A DNA stretch of 64,000 nt from a virus (IMGVR_UViG_3300042554_000410:1-64000); one strand, 5' to 3'. Positions 44,484 through 53,400 are shown, counted from the first letter of the stretch. The notes: generated by a model not told the origin, from the sequence alone. A program made the numbers and translations.

Positions 44484-44507
44484 TCGGTCCAGACGCAGGA
44501 GGAGAGG

Positions 44508-44576
44508 GCTGGAGCGGGTAGATCCAGCCAGATATATCCATACTACCCGCTGGCCAGTCGCTTTTCCAGCCCATTC
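44508..44576 (-). promoter_or_regulatory. Nested inverted repeats in an untranslated gap
   Basis: GGCTGGA/TCCAGCC arms enclose a 9-bp AGCGGGTAG/CTACCCGCT stem. It follows the gene ending at 44587; no T-tract follows, so it is either an inefficient terminator or a mRNA 3' stabiliser. The rest of 44362-44586 holds the repeat cassette and no gene. Confidence 0.45.
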
Positions 44577-44586
44577 CTACCGAGTT

Positions 44587-44823
44587 TTAAGCAGAAATGA
44601 AGTCGGAGAAGTCGGCGTTGACATTCCGTGCGAATACAACTTCCCGTAGTACAAAAGTCGGAGTGAATCCGTCAAAGCCGCCGCCTGATTCCAGAAAATT
44701 AGCATAGTCTAATGCATCTTCCTCGAACTCAAAAGCCTTAATCAGTTGCTCGGTCTTGTTTTCCATAACGCACCAGATGTAATCAGAGTTGACTTCAAGT
44801 GGTAGAACGTAGTAGTTATCCAT
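44587..44823 (-). CDS. Small hypothetical protein, 78 aa
   Basis: A 78-residue acidic protein starting MDNYYVLPLEVNSDYIW. The start at 44823 has GGAG seven bases upstream and overlaps the preceding gene by eight bases. Pattern: strands then a helix with ALDYANFLESGGG. Function unknown. Confidence 0.6.
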   Translation of the reverse strand: MDNYYVLPLEVNSDYIWCVMENKTEQLIKAFEFEEDALDYANFLESGGGFDGFTPTFVLREVVFARNVNADFSDFISA

Positions 44824-45058
44824 TCTTTTTCTCCAGATAGCAGGTGCAGGCTTCAAATTCAAATTCACAAGTTTCGTCTATCGGCATAAAGTCCCACTCA
44901 GGACAATAGTGTCGTTTTTCTCCAGTCAATATCTGACCATAAAATAACATACACTCTTTTGCCCATATAATCTCAAAGTCTTCGTCGGTCATCTCTTTGG
45001 GATCATCCGTGCTTACTTCTTTGAACTTCTGCCTTAGTTCTATCTTGTCGCTTGTCAT
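44816..45058 (-). CDS. Hypothetical protein, 80 aa, downstream of helicase
   Basis: An 80-residue acidic protein with a Cys-containing C terminus (HYCPEWDFMPIDETC and CTCYLEKKNG). It follows the helicase stop by one base, with AAAGGTG as ribosome site, so it is co-transcribed with the replication genes. Function unknown. Confidence 0.6.
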   Translation of the reverse strand: MTSDKIELRQKFKEVSTDDPKEMTDEDFEIIWAKECMLFYGQILTGEKRHYCPEWDFMPIDETCEFEFEACTCYLEKKNG

Positions 45059-45059
45059 G

Positions 45060-46430
45060 TCACACCTTTAGACTTTTAAACTTATCTTTTGAACTACTTG
45101 TCTGTGGAACTTGACCACTATCAACAATATCTATCTGAGCGGATTGTTCTACATCATACAACTTCATCTTTGCTTTGTCGATGCCGATAACAAATCTCTT
45201 GTTCTGAGTCGGATCAGAATATCGATTCTTCAACTGCTTTACCATTATCTGATTTAGTTCTTGTAGTTGCTCGGTAGAAATCAAGGCTGCCATAAAGTCA
45301 GCAGTAGCAGGAAGACCAAACGATTCGGAAGTATCTTCAAGACCAACGTCTGAACTTGTAAAGCCAGTTCTGTTTGTCTGAGTGGCCGAAACAACTGGCA
45401 CTTCAAACTCTACAGCAAGACCGCGCAACTCTTCTGCGATAGACTTGATGTATGTATAACTGTTCACATTACCGCCAGGCTTGATGCGAGAAGATGCACA
45501 GATGTTTAGATAGTCAACAAAGATGATATCTGGCTTGAATGATTTCTTCAAGTGCAACTCATTCAGCAAGGCTTTGAAATGCAAAGTGGATGCTGCTGCG
45601 GTTGGATATTCCTTGACGATAAGTTTTCCTTGTGCCTTGTTCTTGAGAACAGAAGCTTTCTTCAAATACAAATCACGAGGAAGTTGGAGCAAGTCATCAA
45701 TCGTAATGTTCATGAGATTTGCGTCAATACGCTTTGCAACTTCTTCTTCGGCCAACTCAAGTGTGATATACAACACATTCTTGCCTTGAGCCAAACAAGC
45801 GGCAGCAATGTGACACATAGTCAGAGACTTACCGACACCAGTACCAGCCAAAAAGATGTTGAGTGTCTTACGGCTGAAACCATTCTTGGTAATCTTGTTG
45901 AAGAAATCTAGATCGAAAGGAATCTTGTGTTCGACACGATGATAGTATTCGAATCGTTCTTCAAAGTCTTCAAGATAATCGTGACCAACATTTGGATCAA
46001 AAGTGACAGCAAGTGCTTGTGTCAATAGATCAGGGATGGCACCCTTTGTGAGAGTGCCACCCTTGTTGTTCATGATTTCGATAGACTGCATTATTGCATT
46101 ATAGATTGCTTTCTCTTGACAGAACTTTTCGGTGCTATCAAGAAGCCAGTCTGCATTTGTATCCACTTCATCAGCGTTGAGGTCTTTGATGAGAGTAGAT
46201 GCGTCTCTGGCCTGGTCTGCTGTCAACCCGCGAAGTGAATCAACTTCAATCAGCAATGCGTCTGTGGTAGGTAGATTGTTATACTTGATAGTGAAATCAC
46301 GAATTTCGTTGAAGATGTTGCGTTCAACTTCATTCGTGAAGTATTCACTCTTGAGAAACGGCAGAACCCTTCGCGTGAACGATTCGTTCTTCACCAGATT
46401 CTTCAATATAACTTTCTCTATCTGCACCAT
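45060..46430 (-). CDS. 41: Replicative DNA helicase (T4 gp41, DnaB-like)
   Basis: A 456-residue hexameric helicase. The N-terminal domain starts MVQIEKVILKNLVK and aligns by eye with T4 gp41 (the SEYF segment is shared). The RecA-like core has Walker A AGTGVGKS (195-202), Walker B IIFVDYLNICASS and the SATQTNRTGF motif, then ESFGLPATADFM, also shared with gp41. It would unwind the fork with the gp61-like primase. The start at 46430 lies 86 bases inside the upstream gene. Confidence 0.95.
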   Translation of the reverse strand: MVQIEKVILKNLVKNESFTRRVLPFLKSEYFTNEVERNIFNEIRDFTIKYNNLPTTDALLIEVDSLRGLTADQARDASTLIKDLNADEVDTNADWLLDSTEKFCQEKAIYNAIMQSIEIMNNKGGTLTKGAIPDLLTQALAVTFDPNVGHDYLEDFEERFEYYHRVEHKIPFDLDFFNKITKNGFSRKTLNIFLAGTGVGKSLTMCHIAAACLAQGKNVLYITLELAEEEVAKRIDANLMNITIDDLLQLPRDLYLKKASVLKNKAQGKLIVKEYPTAAASTLHFKALLNELHLKKSFKPDIIFVDYLNICASSRIKPGGNVNSYTYIKSIAEELRGLAVEFEVPVVSATQTNRTGFTSSDVGLEDTSESFGLPATADFMAALISTEQLQELNQIMVKQLKNRYSDPTQNKRFVIGIDKAKMKLYDVEQSAQIDIVDSGQVPQTSSSKDKFKSLKV

Positions 46431-46704
46431 CCAACTCCGCAATATCTATGATTAAAGTATTCAATATCAAACCAAGATGCTGTTCAAAATACTTATCCTT
46501 ACGCAGCAACTCTTCTTTGAACTTACCTGATGAAAGTATTTCGTAAGAGAACCGAAGAGTGGCATTTCCATCTTCTGGATTTTCACGAATGCCTACGTTC
46601 GTAAAACGAAATATAACATCTTTGTATGCTTCTGTCAATAACTGAATAGCAGTTGTGTCCGTATTATAGACATTACTGAATCGGAAATCTGTACCTAAAA
46701 TCAT
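46345..46704 (-). CDS. Conserved protein between uvsX and gp41
   Basis: A 119-residue acidic helical protein in the position of T4 gene 40 (uvsX-40-41). It begins MILGTDFRFSNVYN and overlaps uvsX by four bases (ATGA) and the helicase by 86. Sequence similarity to T4 gp40 (a head-vertex chaperone) is not evident, so only synteny supports that link. Confidence 0.65.
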   Translation of the reverse strand: MILGTDFRFSNVYNTDTTAIQLLTEAYKDVIFRFTNVGIRENPEDGNATLRFSYEILSSGKFKEELLRKDKYFEQHLGLILNTLIIDIAELDGADRESYIEESGEERIVHAKGSAVSQE

Positions 46705-47753
46705 TCAGATTCCTCCGTATCTGTGACATTGGACTTACCATAAAGAAACTCATTCTTACATGCTTCGTCAATTTTGTCCATGATGTCCTTTGTAAAATAC
46801 TTTTCTGGATTTATTTGAATGACAGACTCGAAAGCCTTAGTTCCATCTGGCATTTCATACTTGTTTGCTACCTTCTTCATGATACCAAACTTTTCAGCCA
46901 AATCAATCAGACCATAGTATGGATCAAGGCCGTAAGAATAGTCGAGTAGAGTTTCGACCTTCTTGTTCTCAATCGTCAGACGAGCCTTCTTGAGATTGGC
47001 CGTGATGATTGCGCCAGATACACTACCGTCTTTGTCCTTGTCTTTCTTCTTTGACAGGAACAGAATGGTCGATGCAGCATATTCAAGACCAGAACCGCCA
47101 CCCATCTTCTTGGTCGGAACATACGAACCTACTACATCATAAACGTGATTGGTCACGATGAGAGGCACCTTAGCCTTACCAAGCTTGAGTGTAAGAACAC
47201 GGAACGCACCACGAACAAGTTGTGCGCGTGTCATGTCGCGTGTGTCCTTGCCGTCTGCGATATCGGCCATTTCTTTGTCTGTAGAAAGATTGCCGAGTGA
47301 ATCAAGAACAAAGAGCATCGGCGGGCGATCCTTCTTCTCCTTGTCTTCAATATACTTGTCGAGGATTTTTACGGCTTGAGTTCTAAATTCTTGGATAGTT
47401 GCGACTGGCACAACTGCAACTCGCTTTGTGTCAACGTTTCTGTCTGAAAGCATTTGCTTAGATATAGCGGATTCTGATTCAAAGTAGAAGACGAATCCAT
47501 CTTTATTGTCTCTGAGGAACTGTCTGACAATGTTGATTGCGTAAAAGGTCTTGCCGGTTGAGGGTTCACCTGCGAGTGCTGTGACCTTGTTTGCAGGTAA
47601 GCCACCGTAAATGCTACCGCTAAGTAGAGCATTGAGACTATAAGAGCCAGTACCAATGAACCCAGTGACATCACCAGCTTCGATACCTTCGTCTGCAATT
47701 CCCGCATATTCATTATCAATCTCCTTGAGTAAGGAAGTAAACATGTTTGACAT
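46701..47753 (-). CDS. uvsX: UvsX RecA-like recombinase
   Basis: A 350-residue strand-exchange protein. Walker A is GEPSTGKT (62-69), Walker B MLFVLDSLGNL, and VTNHVYDVVGSYVPTKKMGGGSGLEYAAS is the DNA-binding loop region typical of UvsX. It drives recombination-dependent replication with gp41 and gp43, both nearby. A CTAAATAC motif at 47802-47808 and a 7-bp leader hairpin at 47779-47798 stand upstream. Confidence 0.96.
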   Translation of the reverse strand: MSNMFTSLLKEIDNEYAGIADEGIEAGDVTGFIGTGSYSLNALLSGSIYGGLPANKVTALAGEPSTGKTFYAINIVRQFLRDNKDGFVFYFESESAISKQMLSDRNVDTKRVAVVPVATIQEFRTQAVKILDKYIEDKEKKDRPPMLFVLDSLGNLSTDKEMADIADGKDTRDMTRAQLVRGAFRVLTLKLGKAKVPLIVTNHVYDVVGSYVPTKKMGGGSGLEYAASTILFLSKKKDKDKDGSVSGAIITANLKKARLTIENKKVETLLDYSYGLDPYYGLIDLAEKFGIMKKVANKYEMPDGTKAFESVIQINPEKYFTKDIMDKIDEACKNEFLYGKSNVTDTEESE

Positions 47754-47778
47754 ATAGATTCTCCTATATTATGTTGAA

Positions 47779-47798
47779 CGTCACGATTCTCCGTGACG
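47779..47798 (-). promoter_or_regulatory. Hairpin at the 5' end of the uvsX transcript
   Basis: CGTCACG/CGTGACG (47779-47785 with 47792-47798) with a 6-base loop, just downstream of the CTAAATAC motif. It would be the first structure on the mRNA and could stabilise it. Confidence 0.5.
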
Positions 47799-47801
47799 CT
47801 G

Positions 47802-47808
47802 TATTTAG
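47802..47808 (-). promoter_or_regulatory. Late-promoter-like CTAAATA before uvsX
   Basis: CTAAATAC on the minus strand 49 bases before the uvsX ATG, identical to the motif at 20230 and 53743. Confidence 0.45.
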
Positions 47809-48194
47809 CAGCGAACGATATCGTCCTCTCTGCAAATTTCGCCGATTTGCACCTCAATTGCAATTAAAATTTCCTTGAGATGTGTGTTTGTGATTTTGTG
47901 AATGCCCTGTCTTGGCACAAAGAATGTATCACCCTTCTTGACAGAAAACACATTACCATCAACAATCACTTTGCCTTCGCCTTGAACAATCGTCCAAGTT
48001 TCTGTACGATGGATGTGATACTGTAGTGAGATGGCCTGGTCTGGTAGAATTTCCAGCTTCTTTACCTTGAATCCCTGATCCACATCTAGGACATACCAGC
48101 GACCCCAAGGTCTAGATGCACCATCAAGATACTTTCTTGATGCTACAATGTCTTCCAACACTTTATGAAAATCGTCATAATCATCTTTTGTCAT
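47805..48194 (-). CDS. Cupin, mannose-6-phosphate isomerase type II domain
   Basis: A 129-residue single cupin matching the C-terminal isomerase domain of bifunctional ManC/AlgA proteins: RPWGRWYVLD, GFKVKKLEILPDQAISLQYH, HRTETWTIVQGEG and GDTFFVPRQGIHKITN, with the metal-binding His, Glu and His in place. It would interconvert fructose-6-P and mannose-6-P. Together with the phosphomannomutase at 31.6 kb it feeds GDP-mannose synthesis. Its placement within the replication module is odd. Confidence 0.88.
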   Translation of the reverse strand: MTKDDYDDFHKVLEDIVASRKYLDGASRPWGRWYVLDVDQGFKVKKLEILPDQAISLQYHIHRTETWTIVQGEGKVIVDGNVFSVKKGDTFFVPRQGIHKITNTHLKEILIAIEVQIGEICREDDIVRC

Positions 48195-48978
48195 TCTCTA
48201 ATTCTTCCATATCTAAAAATTCAATTCGTCTATTCTGTGCTGCGGATATGTTAAATGCTAACAGTAGTAATATTGCCAGCGGATCAAACACGAATATGAG
48301 CAGCATTATAACAAATCTGATGGCTTTGTCAACTATTTCTTGATCGGATGAGCCATAAATTAGTTCAGCAACATATTTGATTGGTCCGACTTCTGCTTCT
48401 ATTTTTTTGAACTCAGATTCCAACTTTATGCGCTGAGATTTCATTTGTGATAGTTTATCCGTTTCTGTTTTCTTTTCATCGACCAAAGCTTGGCGTGTTT
48501 CTTTCTGTTGCTTTGCTGCGGCTAGAGAAGATTTTGTTTGTCCCTTTTCAATCATCTTATTGATTGAATCGTCTATCACTTTTATCTGTTTGTCTAAGTC
48601 TGCGATGCGTTCCTGTTGCAGAGTGATTTCGCTATTCAGTATTTCAACTTGTTCTGTCACACCAGTATTGAGTTGCAACTGTTGTTCAATATGTGCCTTG
48701 GAAAGAAAGCCAAAGATGCCCATGCTTGTGATGAGCATCAATACACCGATAGCAGCAAACAGATAAGTCTTGATTAGAAACGGCGCTTGTTTCCAGTTAT
48801 TGTATAGCCAAGATGTTGCTACAAGTTTGCCGACTTCCAATACTGAACCCATGATGATAATAGGCCAGAATGCTCCAGCAAAAATGGATGTAAGACCGAT
48901 TATACTATAATAAGCGGCTACAGCAGATATTGCGATTCCTGTGAAAAACACAAGAATTGTGAGGATACGTGATTGCAT
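48181..48978 (-). CDS. Membrane protein with coiled coil, 265 aa
   Basis: Four or five hydrophobic segments (at about 5-30, 35-58, 70-95 and 220-245) with a long coiled coil between the third and fourth (about 105-200, EEL/QLQ heptads). FVFDPLAILLLLAFN near the end is shared with membrane proteins in marine T4-like phages in my memory. The ATG at 48978 is chosen over the adjacent TTG. Function unknown. Confidence 0.65.
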   Translation of the reverse strand: MQSRILTILVFFTGIAISAVAAYYSIIGLTSIFAGAFWPIIIMGSVLEVGKLVATSWLYNNWKQAPFLIKTYLFAAIGVLMLITSMGIFGFLSKAHIEQQLQLNTGVTEQVEILNSEITLQQERIADLDKQIKVIDDSINKMIEKGQTKSSLAAAKQQKETRQALVDEKKTETDKLSQMKSQRIKLESEFKKIEAEVGPIKYVAELIYGSSDQEIVDKAIRFVIMLLIFVFDPLAILLLLAFNISAAQNRRIEFLDMEELENDKR

Positions 48979-48986
48979 CAATATAT

Positions 48987-51548
48987 TTAGTTGAAGAAAT
49001 CTTCAAGCGAAGATACATGTTCAGTCTTCCAGTCAATACTATCAAGAATAATCTTTAATGGCTCTAGAAAAGATTTGTCAAACTGCAAATCATAGTCGAT
49101 ATACTTTTCGATGTCCAACTCTTTCGGCACAATTGTAGGAAACGAGATGACATTAGACTGAATGGTGTTTGGCTCTTTGAGATAGATGAACTTAATCTTC
49201 TCACCCTCTTTGATTGCCTGATATGTCTTGTTCAACTTCTTGCGCTTGATTAAATCGTTATACAGCAAAGAACCGCGCACATGAATTGGGCAACCCTTAC
49301 CAAAGATAGCCTTGGCGTCAGCAAACTTATCAAGTCCATTTACACCACGAGGAAACGCGATGTCTGAAATATTCTGATGCCTAAACTCTTGACGCCAAGT
49401 TTCAATCATGCCAATCAAATCATTCTCGGTCTTGTTGAGAACAATATCGATTGCTTCCCACATAATCTTGCGGCAATATGTAGGAGTAGATGACTTAATC
49501 ATCTCAAGACCCATGACTTTCGGCTTAGGCTTTGCGTATTCAACACCTTCGTTATTGTATACATTCAGAATGTAACGCTTCTTGGCTGTCCAGATACCCT
49601 TGTCGGCCAGAGCCTCACGCTTCATTTGCATCTTTTGTTCGTAGGCATTAATATATTCAGCAAGTTCAGCATAAGCAGAGTCAATAAACGGTTGAATTTT
49701 ATTTTCGCAGACCTTATCCATGAATGCGATAATTTGTTTTGTTGTAGCATTTGGACTCTGCTCAATAATAGTCTTGCTGACCAGTTTATCAAGACAGAGG
49801 TAAATGCTATCCGTATCCGAGGCGATAACATAATCTTCTTTGTCCGTCTTTAGAATTTTGTTCATGTATTCATTTAGTTTCTTTTCGATCCAACGAATGG
49901 ACAACTGACCAGCAGTTGTGATGCCTGAGGCCTGTCGAACGTCGAAGTATCGGAAGTATTGATTGCCGAGAGCGCCGTAAGCAGAGTTCAGAGAAACCTT
50001 CTTAGCCAACTGGAGATTATTGAAACGTGCTACACGCTTTTCAATTTCAATTCTCTTTTCTGGATCAGTTTCTTTCTCTAGTTCTTTCTTGGCCGCAATA
50101 GCCTTCTTCTTGTATGCGCTGCGGTCATTATACATTGTTTCCATAATCTCAGGCAAGAAACCCTGCTTTGTACGACGATAGAAATGTCCGTTCGGTGTCA
50201 CAGTCACGTTTTCATATTTGAGTTGATTGTTGTTGTTTATTTGGTCAAGAAACTCATCAACCTCAAAGTGATTGTCTTTCACATACATTCTCAGACCAGG
50301 AGTGTAATCTTCTGGCTCAATGATTGTATCAGGCGAAATGTTGTATTGCATAATCAAATGTGGATACAGACTGTTCAAGTCGAATGATGCGACCCACTTA
50401 TACAGACCAGGCACAGGTTCTTTCACATGTGCGCCCTCATACGCGGAATCTTTACTGTGCTTGACAATAGGATCCACAACCATATTCTTCTTGCGAAGAT
50501 GATTATAAACGATAGCGTCCCACATACGAACCTGTGAGAAGGAATCGTCTGGATTAGTTTTGCTGTCGTATGCAAGAGTAAGAGCAAGTTCAATGAGTTT
50601 CAGCTTGTCATCAATCTTGTCAACAAGTTCAACGTCTTTGATGTTGTACTCAATAAACTTTTGATAGTTCTCTTTGTAGAGATTGTGCAGATTGCCATAT
50701 TCTTCATACGACAACTTCTTTTCGCCAAGTTCTACATTGGCAATGTTGTTGAGTGAATAAGATTCCTGAGACTGACCACCAGGAGCAAACTTGCGATACA
50801 TGGCAATATAATCAAGAGTGGCGATGCCAAGAATGCGGTAGATTGTTTCTACTTGACCCAGCTTGTTTGTAGTCTTGCCTTCATTGATAACATTCCAAGG
50901 TGATAGTCTGTTAGCAAACTCTTCACCCATCAACTTGCGAAAGCGATTGACGAGATAGACGATATCGAACCGTTCTACGTTCCAGCCAGTGATGATATCA
51001 GGATAGTCACCAGACCACTCATCAATAAATCTCTTGATAAGGTCAATCTCATCACGACAATGAATATACTGGACATCATCACGGGTGTTGTTAAACACAC
51101 CACAGCCAAATACGATAAACTTGCCTTGATTGTTCTTGAATGTGATGGCTGTTATTGGTTCATTGGCCAGAGACGGCTCAGGAAAACCATTCTCTGAACC
51201 AACCTCAATATCGATGTTTGTCACATTGATTTTAGAGATATCCCAATCAACATCATTTGGAAAAGTTTCTGCGATGAAGGCATATTCATATTTGTTATTG
51301 CCATAGACAATAAAGCCTTCAACTTCCTCATACATCTTGAGAAAGTCTCTAGCTTCACGAATGTTTCCAGGCTTCAACTCAGAAACATACTTGCCATGAA
51401 TTGTTGTCCAGTCCGTTGGTTCTTTTGAGGGAACAAAAAAAGTAGGAAAGTAATCTATCTTGCGTCTTACTTTCCTACCGTTTTCTATGCCTCTATAAAG
51501 TATTCTGGAACCATACACTTGAACGTTAGTGTAAAAGTTGTCGGACAT
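48987..51548 (-). CDS. 43: DNA polymerase, family B (T4 gp43-like)
   Basis: An 853-residue replicative polymerase. Exonuclease motifs: NIDIEVGSENGFPEP (Exo I), ITGWNVERFDIVYL (Exo II) and YNIKDVELV (Exo III). Polymerase motifs: DLNSLYPHLIMQYN (A), KKVSLNSAYGALGN (B) and ASDTDSIYL (C). Length is close to T4 gp43 (898). Gene order 43, membrane protein, cupin, uvsX, 41 puts the replication core together. Confidence 0.97.
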   Translation of the reverse strand: MSDNFYTNVQVYGSRILYRGIENGRKVRRKIDYFPTFFVPSKEPTDWTTIHGKYVSELKPGNIREARDFLKMYEEVEGFIVYGNNKYEYAFIAETFPNDVDWDISKINVTNIDIEVGSENGFPEPSLANEPITAITFKNNQGKFIVFGCGVFNNTRDDVQYIHCRDEIDLIKRFIDEWSGDYPDIITGWNVERFDIVYLVNRFRKLMGEEFANRLSPWNVINEGKTTNKLGQVETIYRILGIATLDYIAMYRKFAPGGQSQESYSLNNIANVELGEKKLSYEEYGNLHNLYKENYQKFIEYNIKDVELVDKIDDKLKLIELALTLAYDSKTNPDDSFSQVRMWDAIVYNHLRKKNMVVDPIVKHSKDSAYEGAHVKEPVPGLYKWVASFDLNSLYPHLIMQYNISPDTIIEPEDYTPGLRMYVKDNHFEVDEFLDQINNNNQLKYENVTVTPNGHFYRRTKQGFLPEIMETMYNDRSAYKKKAIAAKKELEKETDPEKRIEIEKRVARFNNLQLAKKVSLNSAYGALGNQYFRYFDVRQASGITTAGQLSIRWIEKKLNEYMNKILKTDKEDYVIASDTDSIYLCLDKLVSKTIIEQSPNATTKQIIAFMDKVCENKIQPFIDSAYAELAEYINAYEQKMQMKREALADKGIWTAKKRYILNVYNNEGVEYAKPKPKVMGLEMIKSSTPTYCRKIMWEAIDIVLNKTENDLIGMIETWRQEFRHQNISDIAFPRGVNGLDKFADAKAIFGKGCPIHVRGSLLYNDLIKRKKLNKTYQAIKEGEKIKFIYLKEPNTIQSNVISFPTIVPKELDIEKYIDYDLQFDKSFLEPLKIILDSIDWKTEHVSSLEDFFN

Positions 51549-51877
51549 TATGCTCCTGGCTTGATCAAATTGGAAGTTGGAAGAACAAGTCCGCCAAACA
51601 TGGAATTGTATTGATTGACGAACTCTTTAATTGGCTCTATTATACACAATACATGAGACTTGTCAATAATAAAAGTTTTTTGATCACTAAATTCTGCCCA
51701 AGGAGCAAAGCCAATATTAGCAGGAGATTTAGGATTATATTGCATTGCTGGATTCGAAGGAATCACAACGATACGAACAGGGTTTTTGATTTCACAAACT
51801 GAGGGTCCACCTGGTAGAATTTCACCAAGCAGTTCCTCACCAGTAATTAACTTGAGTATCTTCACATTCGCAGCCAT
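51548..51877 (-). CDS. Conserved phage protein, possible Sm-like fold, 109 aa
   Basis: A 109-residue protein starting VKILKLITGEELLGEILPG, a pattern I recall in T4-like phages near the polymerase gene and suggestive of an Sm-like beta barrel. Its stop overlaps the polymerase ATG (TAATG) and its ATG overlaps the upstream stop. A regulatory RNA-binding role would fit the position of T4 regA, but the sequence is not RegA. Confidence 0.6.
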   Translation of the reverse strand: MAANVKILKLITGEELLGEILPGGPSVCEIKNPVRIVVIPSNPAMQYNPKSPANIGFAPWAEFSDQKTFIIDKSHVLCIIEPIKEFVNQYNSMFGGLVLPTSNLIKPGA

Positions 51878-52059
51878 TATTCTAGTTCTCCCACATAATC
51901 AAACACGCCGACTGTCATCCACTTGGTAGGAATATAAGTCAGATTAGAACCAGACTCACTCTTATAGACATACTTGTTCTCATAGTCCATAACCTTAGCA
52001 AGTTTTTCCCACTTGCTATCGTGTGTTCGCTGCTTCCATTGCGTCTCAAGAATATTCAT
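51877..52059 (-). CDS. Small hypothetical protein, 60 aa
   Basis: A 60-residue protein (MNILETQWKQRTHDSKWEKL...) with GGAG before the ATG. Contains a YIPTKWMTVGVFDYVGE end. Coupled to the Sm-like gene by TAATG. Function unknown. Confidence 0.6.
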   Translation of the reverse strand: MNILETQWKQRTHDSKWEKLAKVMDYENKYVYKSESGSNLTYIPTKWMTVGVFDYVGELE

Positions 52060-52074
52060 TATAAAACTCCAATC

Positions 52075-52275
52075 TTAATTAAACTTAGTGCCGTTCATCT
52101 TTTCTTCTGTAGTAACAAATACCATCTTTTCAGAATCGTCTGTGTAGTATACAGGGTTCATGCCTGCTTGTCTATACTCTTCACCCCATTTTAATGCAAC
52201 ATGAAAGTTGCTATCTGGGCCCATAATTTCTGCTGCTTGTCGGATAATCTCTTCGGAAATAGTTTGATATGCCAT
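52075..52275 (-). CDS. Small hypothetical protein, 66 aa
   Basis: A 66-residue acidic protein (MAYQTISEEIIRQAAEIMG...), helix first then strands (NPVYYTDDSEKMVFVTTEEK). Function unknown. Confidence 0.6.
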   Translation of the reverse strand: MAYQTISEEIIRQAAEIMGPDSNFHVALKWGEEYRQAGMNPVYYTDDSEKMVFVTTEEKMNGTKFN

Positions 52276-52279
52276 TTTG

Positions 52280-52444
52280 CTATTCCTTCTTGGGTTTGTT
52301 TAGTTCCTCTAGAAATCCTCGCATAAAGTTCTCATAAAAACTAGGCGTATTCTTATATATCTCGGCCCAAAATCTACCCATGTCTTCTGCATGTTCAGTC
52401 ATATAGGTTCTGAGAATACTTTCGTTATACTTCCATCCTAACAT
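52280..52444 (-). CDS. Small hypothetical protein, 54 aa
   Basis: A 54-residue helical protein (MLGWKYNESILRTYMTEHAED...) whose ATG overlaps the preceding stop (ATGA); it fills the gap between two listed genes. Function unknown. Confidence 0.6.
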   Translation of the reverse strand: MLGWKYNESILRTYMTEHAEDMGRFWAEIYKNTPSFYENFMRGFLEELNKPKKE

Positions 52445-52659
52445 CACCAAACACCGTCCTCTATTTTTTGTGCAACGCCTTCATTGATTAGTTGTCTCAC
52501 ACAGTCATCACAAATATCACCTACAGAATATGTGGCTCTTTTGAGAGCATAAAGTTCCATGTCATATCGTGAGCCGTATTGTCCAAGAATATAGAAAGAT
52601 CCCTCTTTCAGGAAGAGAGAGTTCGAACTATCATTATTGCTACACGAATTACATGCCAT
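52444..52659 (-). CDS. Small zinc-binding-like protein, 71 aa
   Basis: A 71-residue protein with CNSC at the N terminus and CDDC near residue 52, a likely zinc site. The start at 52659 is an ATG two bases after the upstream stop; the alternative GTG start lies inside that gene. Function unknown. Confidence 0.6.
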   Translation of the reverse strand: MACNSCSNNDSSNSLFLKEGSFYILGQYGSRYDMELYALKRATYSVGDICDDCVRQLINEGVAQKIEDGVW

Positions 52660-52661
52660 TT

Positions 52662-53252
52662 TTATGTCCACAAACTCTGATAATATTTAGCAAAGAGACG
52701 AAGCCCGTTGTTAATGCGCTTTTGAATTTCATCACGCTCTTCAAGGGCTTCGGTAGTCCAACCATTATGTCTCTCGTAGATTTCTAAGTCCCATTCTCCG
52801 TCTTTGATTTTCTCAAAGGCAAAAATCATCTCATCAAGAATATAATGCCAGCGCATTGCGTTAAAGGGTCGATCCCAATCATTATCTTCGGTGCGATCAT
52901 CATAGATAACATCATCGGGCGCATCTTCACGATAGGTGTATGGAGTGCCAAACTTACCTTTTTTAATCTTTAGAAGAATAGGATGAATGATGTGGGCTAG
53001 AGTAACATCAGCACTCCAAGTGTCCCAATCATCAATACGAACACTAATCTTTCGCTTACGATGCTTGATAATAGAATTAATCGTTACGTCATAGAACGAT
53101 TGAATGATACCCTCAAGCAACTCTAAGAAGTCTTCAATCTTAGTTGGTGTTGAAGGATGAGGCCAAACATGACCGTACTTCTTGTTCATGTAACGGTCAT
53201 GAATCCTACATATCAATCTGTCTGTAGGATATCTACTAATCTTGACTTTCAT
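52662..53252 (-). CDS. Conserved phage protein, 196 aa
   Basis: A 196-residue protein starting MKVKISRYPTDRLICRI. The segment VRIDDWDTWSADVTLAHIIHPIL and RWHYILDEMIFAFE are conserved in hypothetical proteins I recall from many T4-like phages, usually near DNA-metabolism genes. Function unknown. It overlaps the preceding small gene by 17 bases. Confidence 0.75.
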   Translation of the reverse strand: MKVKISRYPTDRLICRIHDRYMNKKYGHVWPHPSTPTKIEDFLELLEGIIQSFYDVTINSIIKHRKRKISVRIDDWDTWSADVTLAHIIHPILLKIKKGKFGTPYTYREDAPDDVIYDDRTEDNDWDRPFNAMRWHYILDEMIFAFEKIKDGEWDLEIYERHNGWTTEALEERDEIQKRINNGLRLFAKYYQSLWT

Positions 53253-53400
53253 CTTCTTTTGCCTCGTTAGCCGCTTCAATTAAAGTTGCAAGAAGTCCCT
53301 TCTTCGCAAAGAAGAGAATAATTTCGTAATCCATTGTGATAGTAATGGTAGCAGAACCATCTTCGTTCTCTACAAAATCATTCACTTCGATGTGTTTCAT
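53236..53400 (-). CDS. Small conserved phage protein, 54 aa
   Basis: A 54-residue protein, MKHIEVNDFVENEDGSATIT..., with an N-terminal strand pair around the ENEDGSA turn and a helical acidic end (EAANEAKEDESQD). Similar ENEDG-type proteins are frequent in T4-like phages. Function unknown. Confidence 0.65.
   Translation of the reverse strand: MKHIEVNDFVENEDGSATITITMDYEIILFFAKKGLLATLIEAANEAKEDESQD

Noticed and set aside
46345-46704. Annotation as T4 gp40
   Set aside because: Only gene order supports it; I see no sequence similarity.
47369-47863. 164-residue minus-strand frame across uvsX and its leader
   Set aside because: Overlaps uvsX coding sequence and the promoter-hairpin region; no ribosome site.
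48984-48990. CTAAATA as promoter for the membrane-protein gene at 48978
   Set aside because: It is only six bases before the ATG, so the transcript would start inside the gene; it includes the polymerase stop codon.
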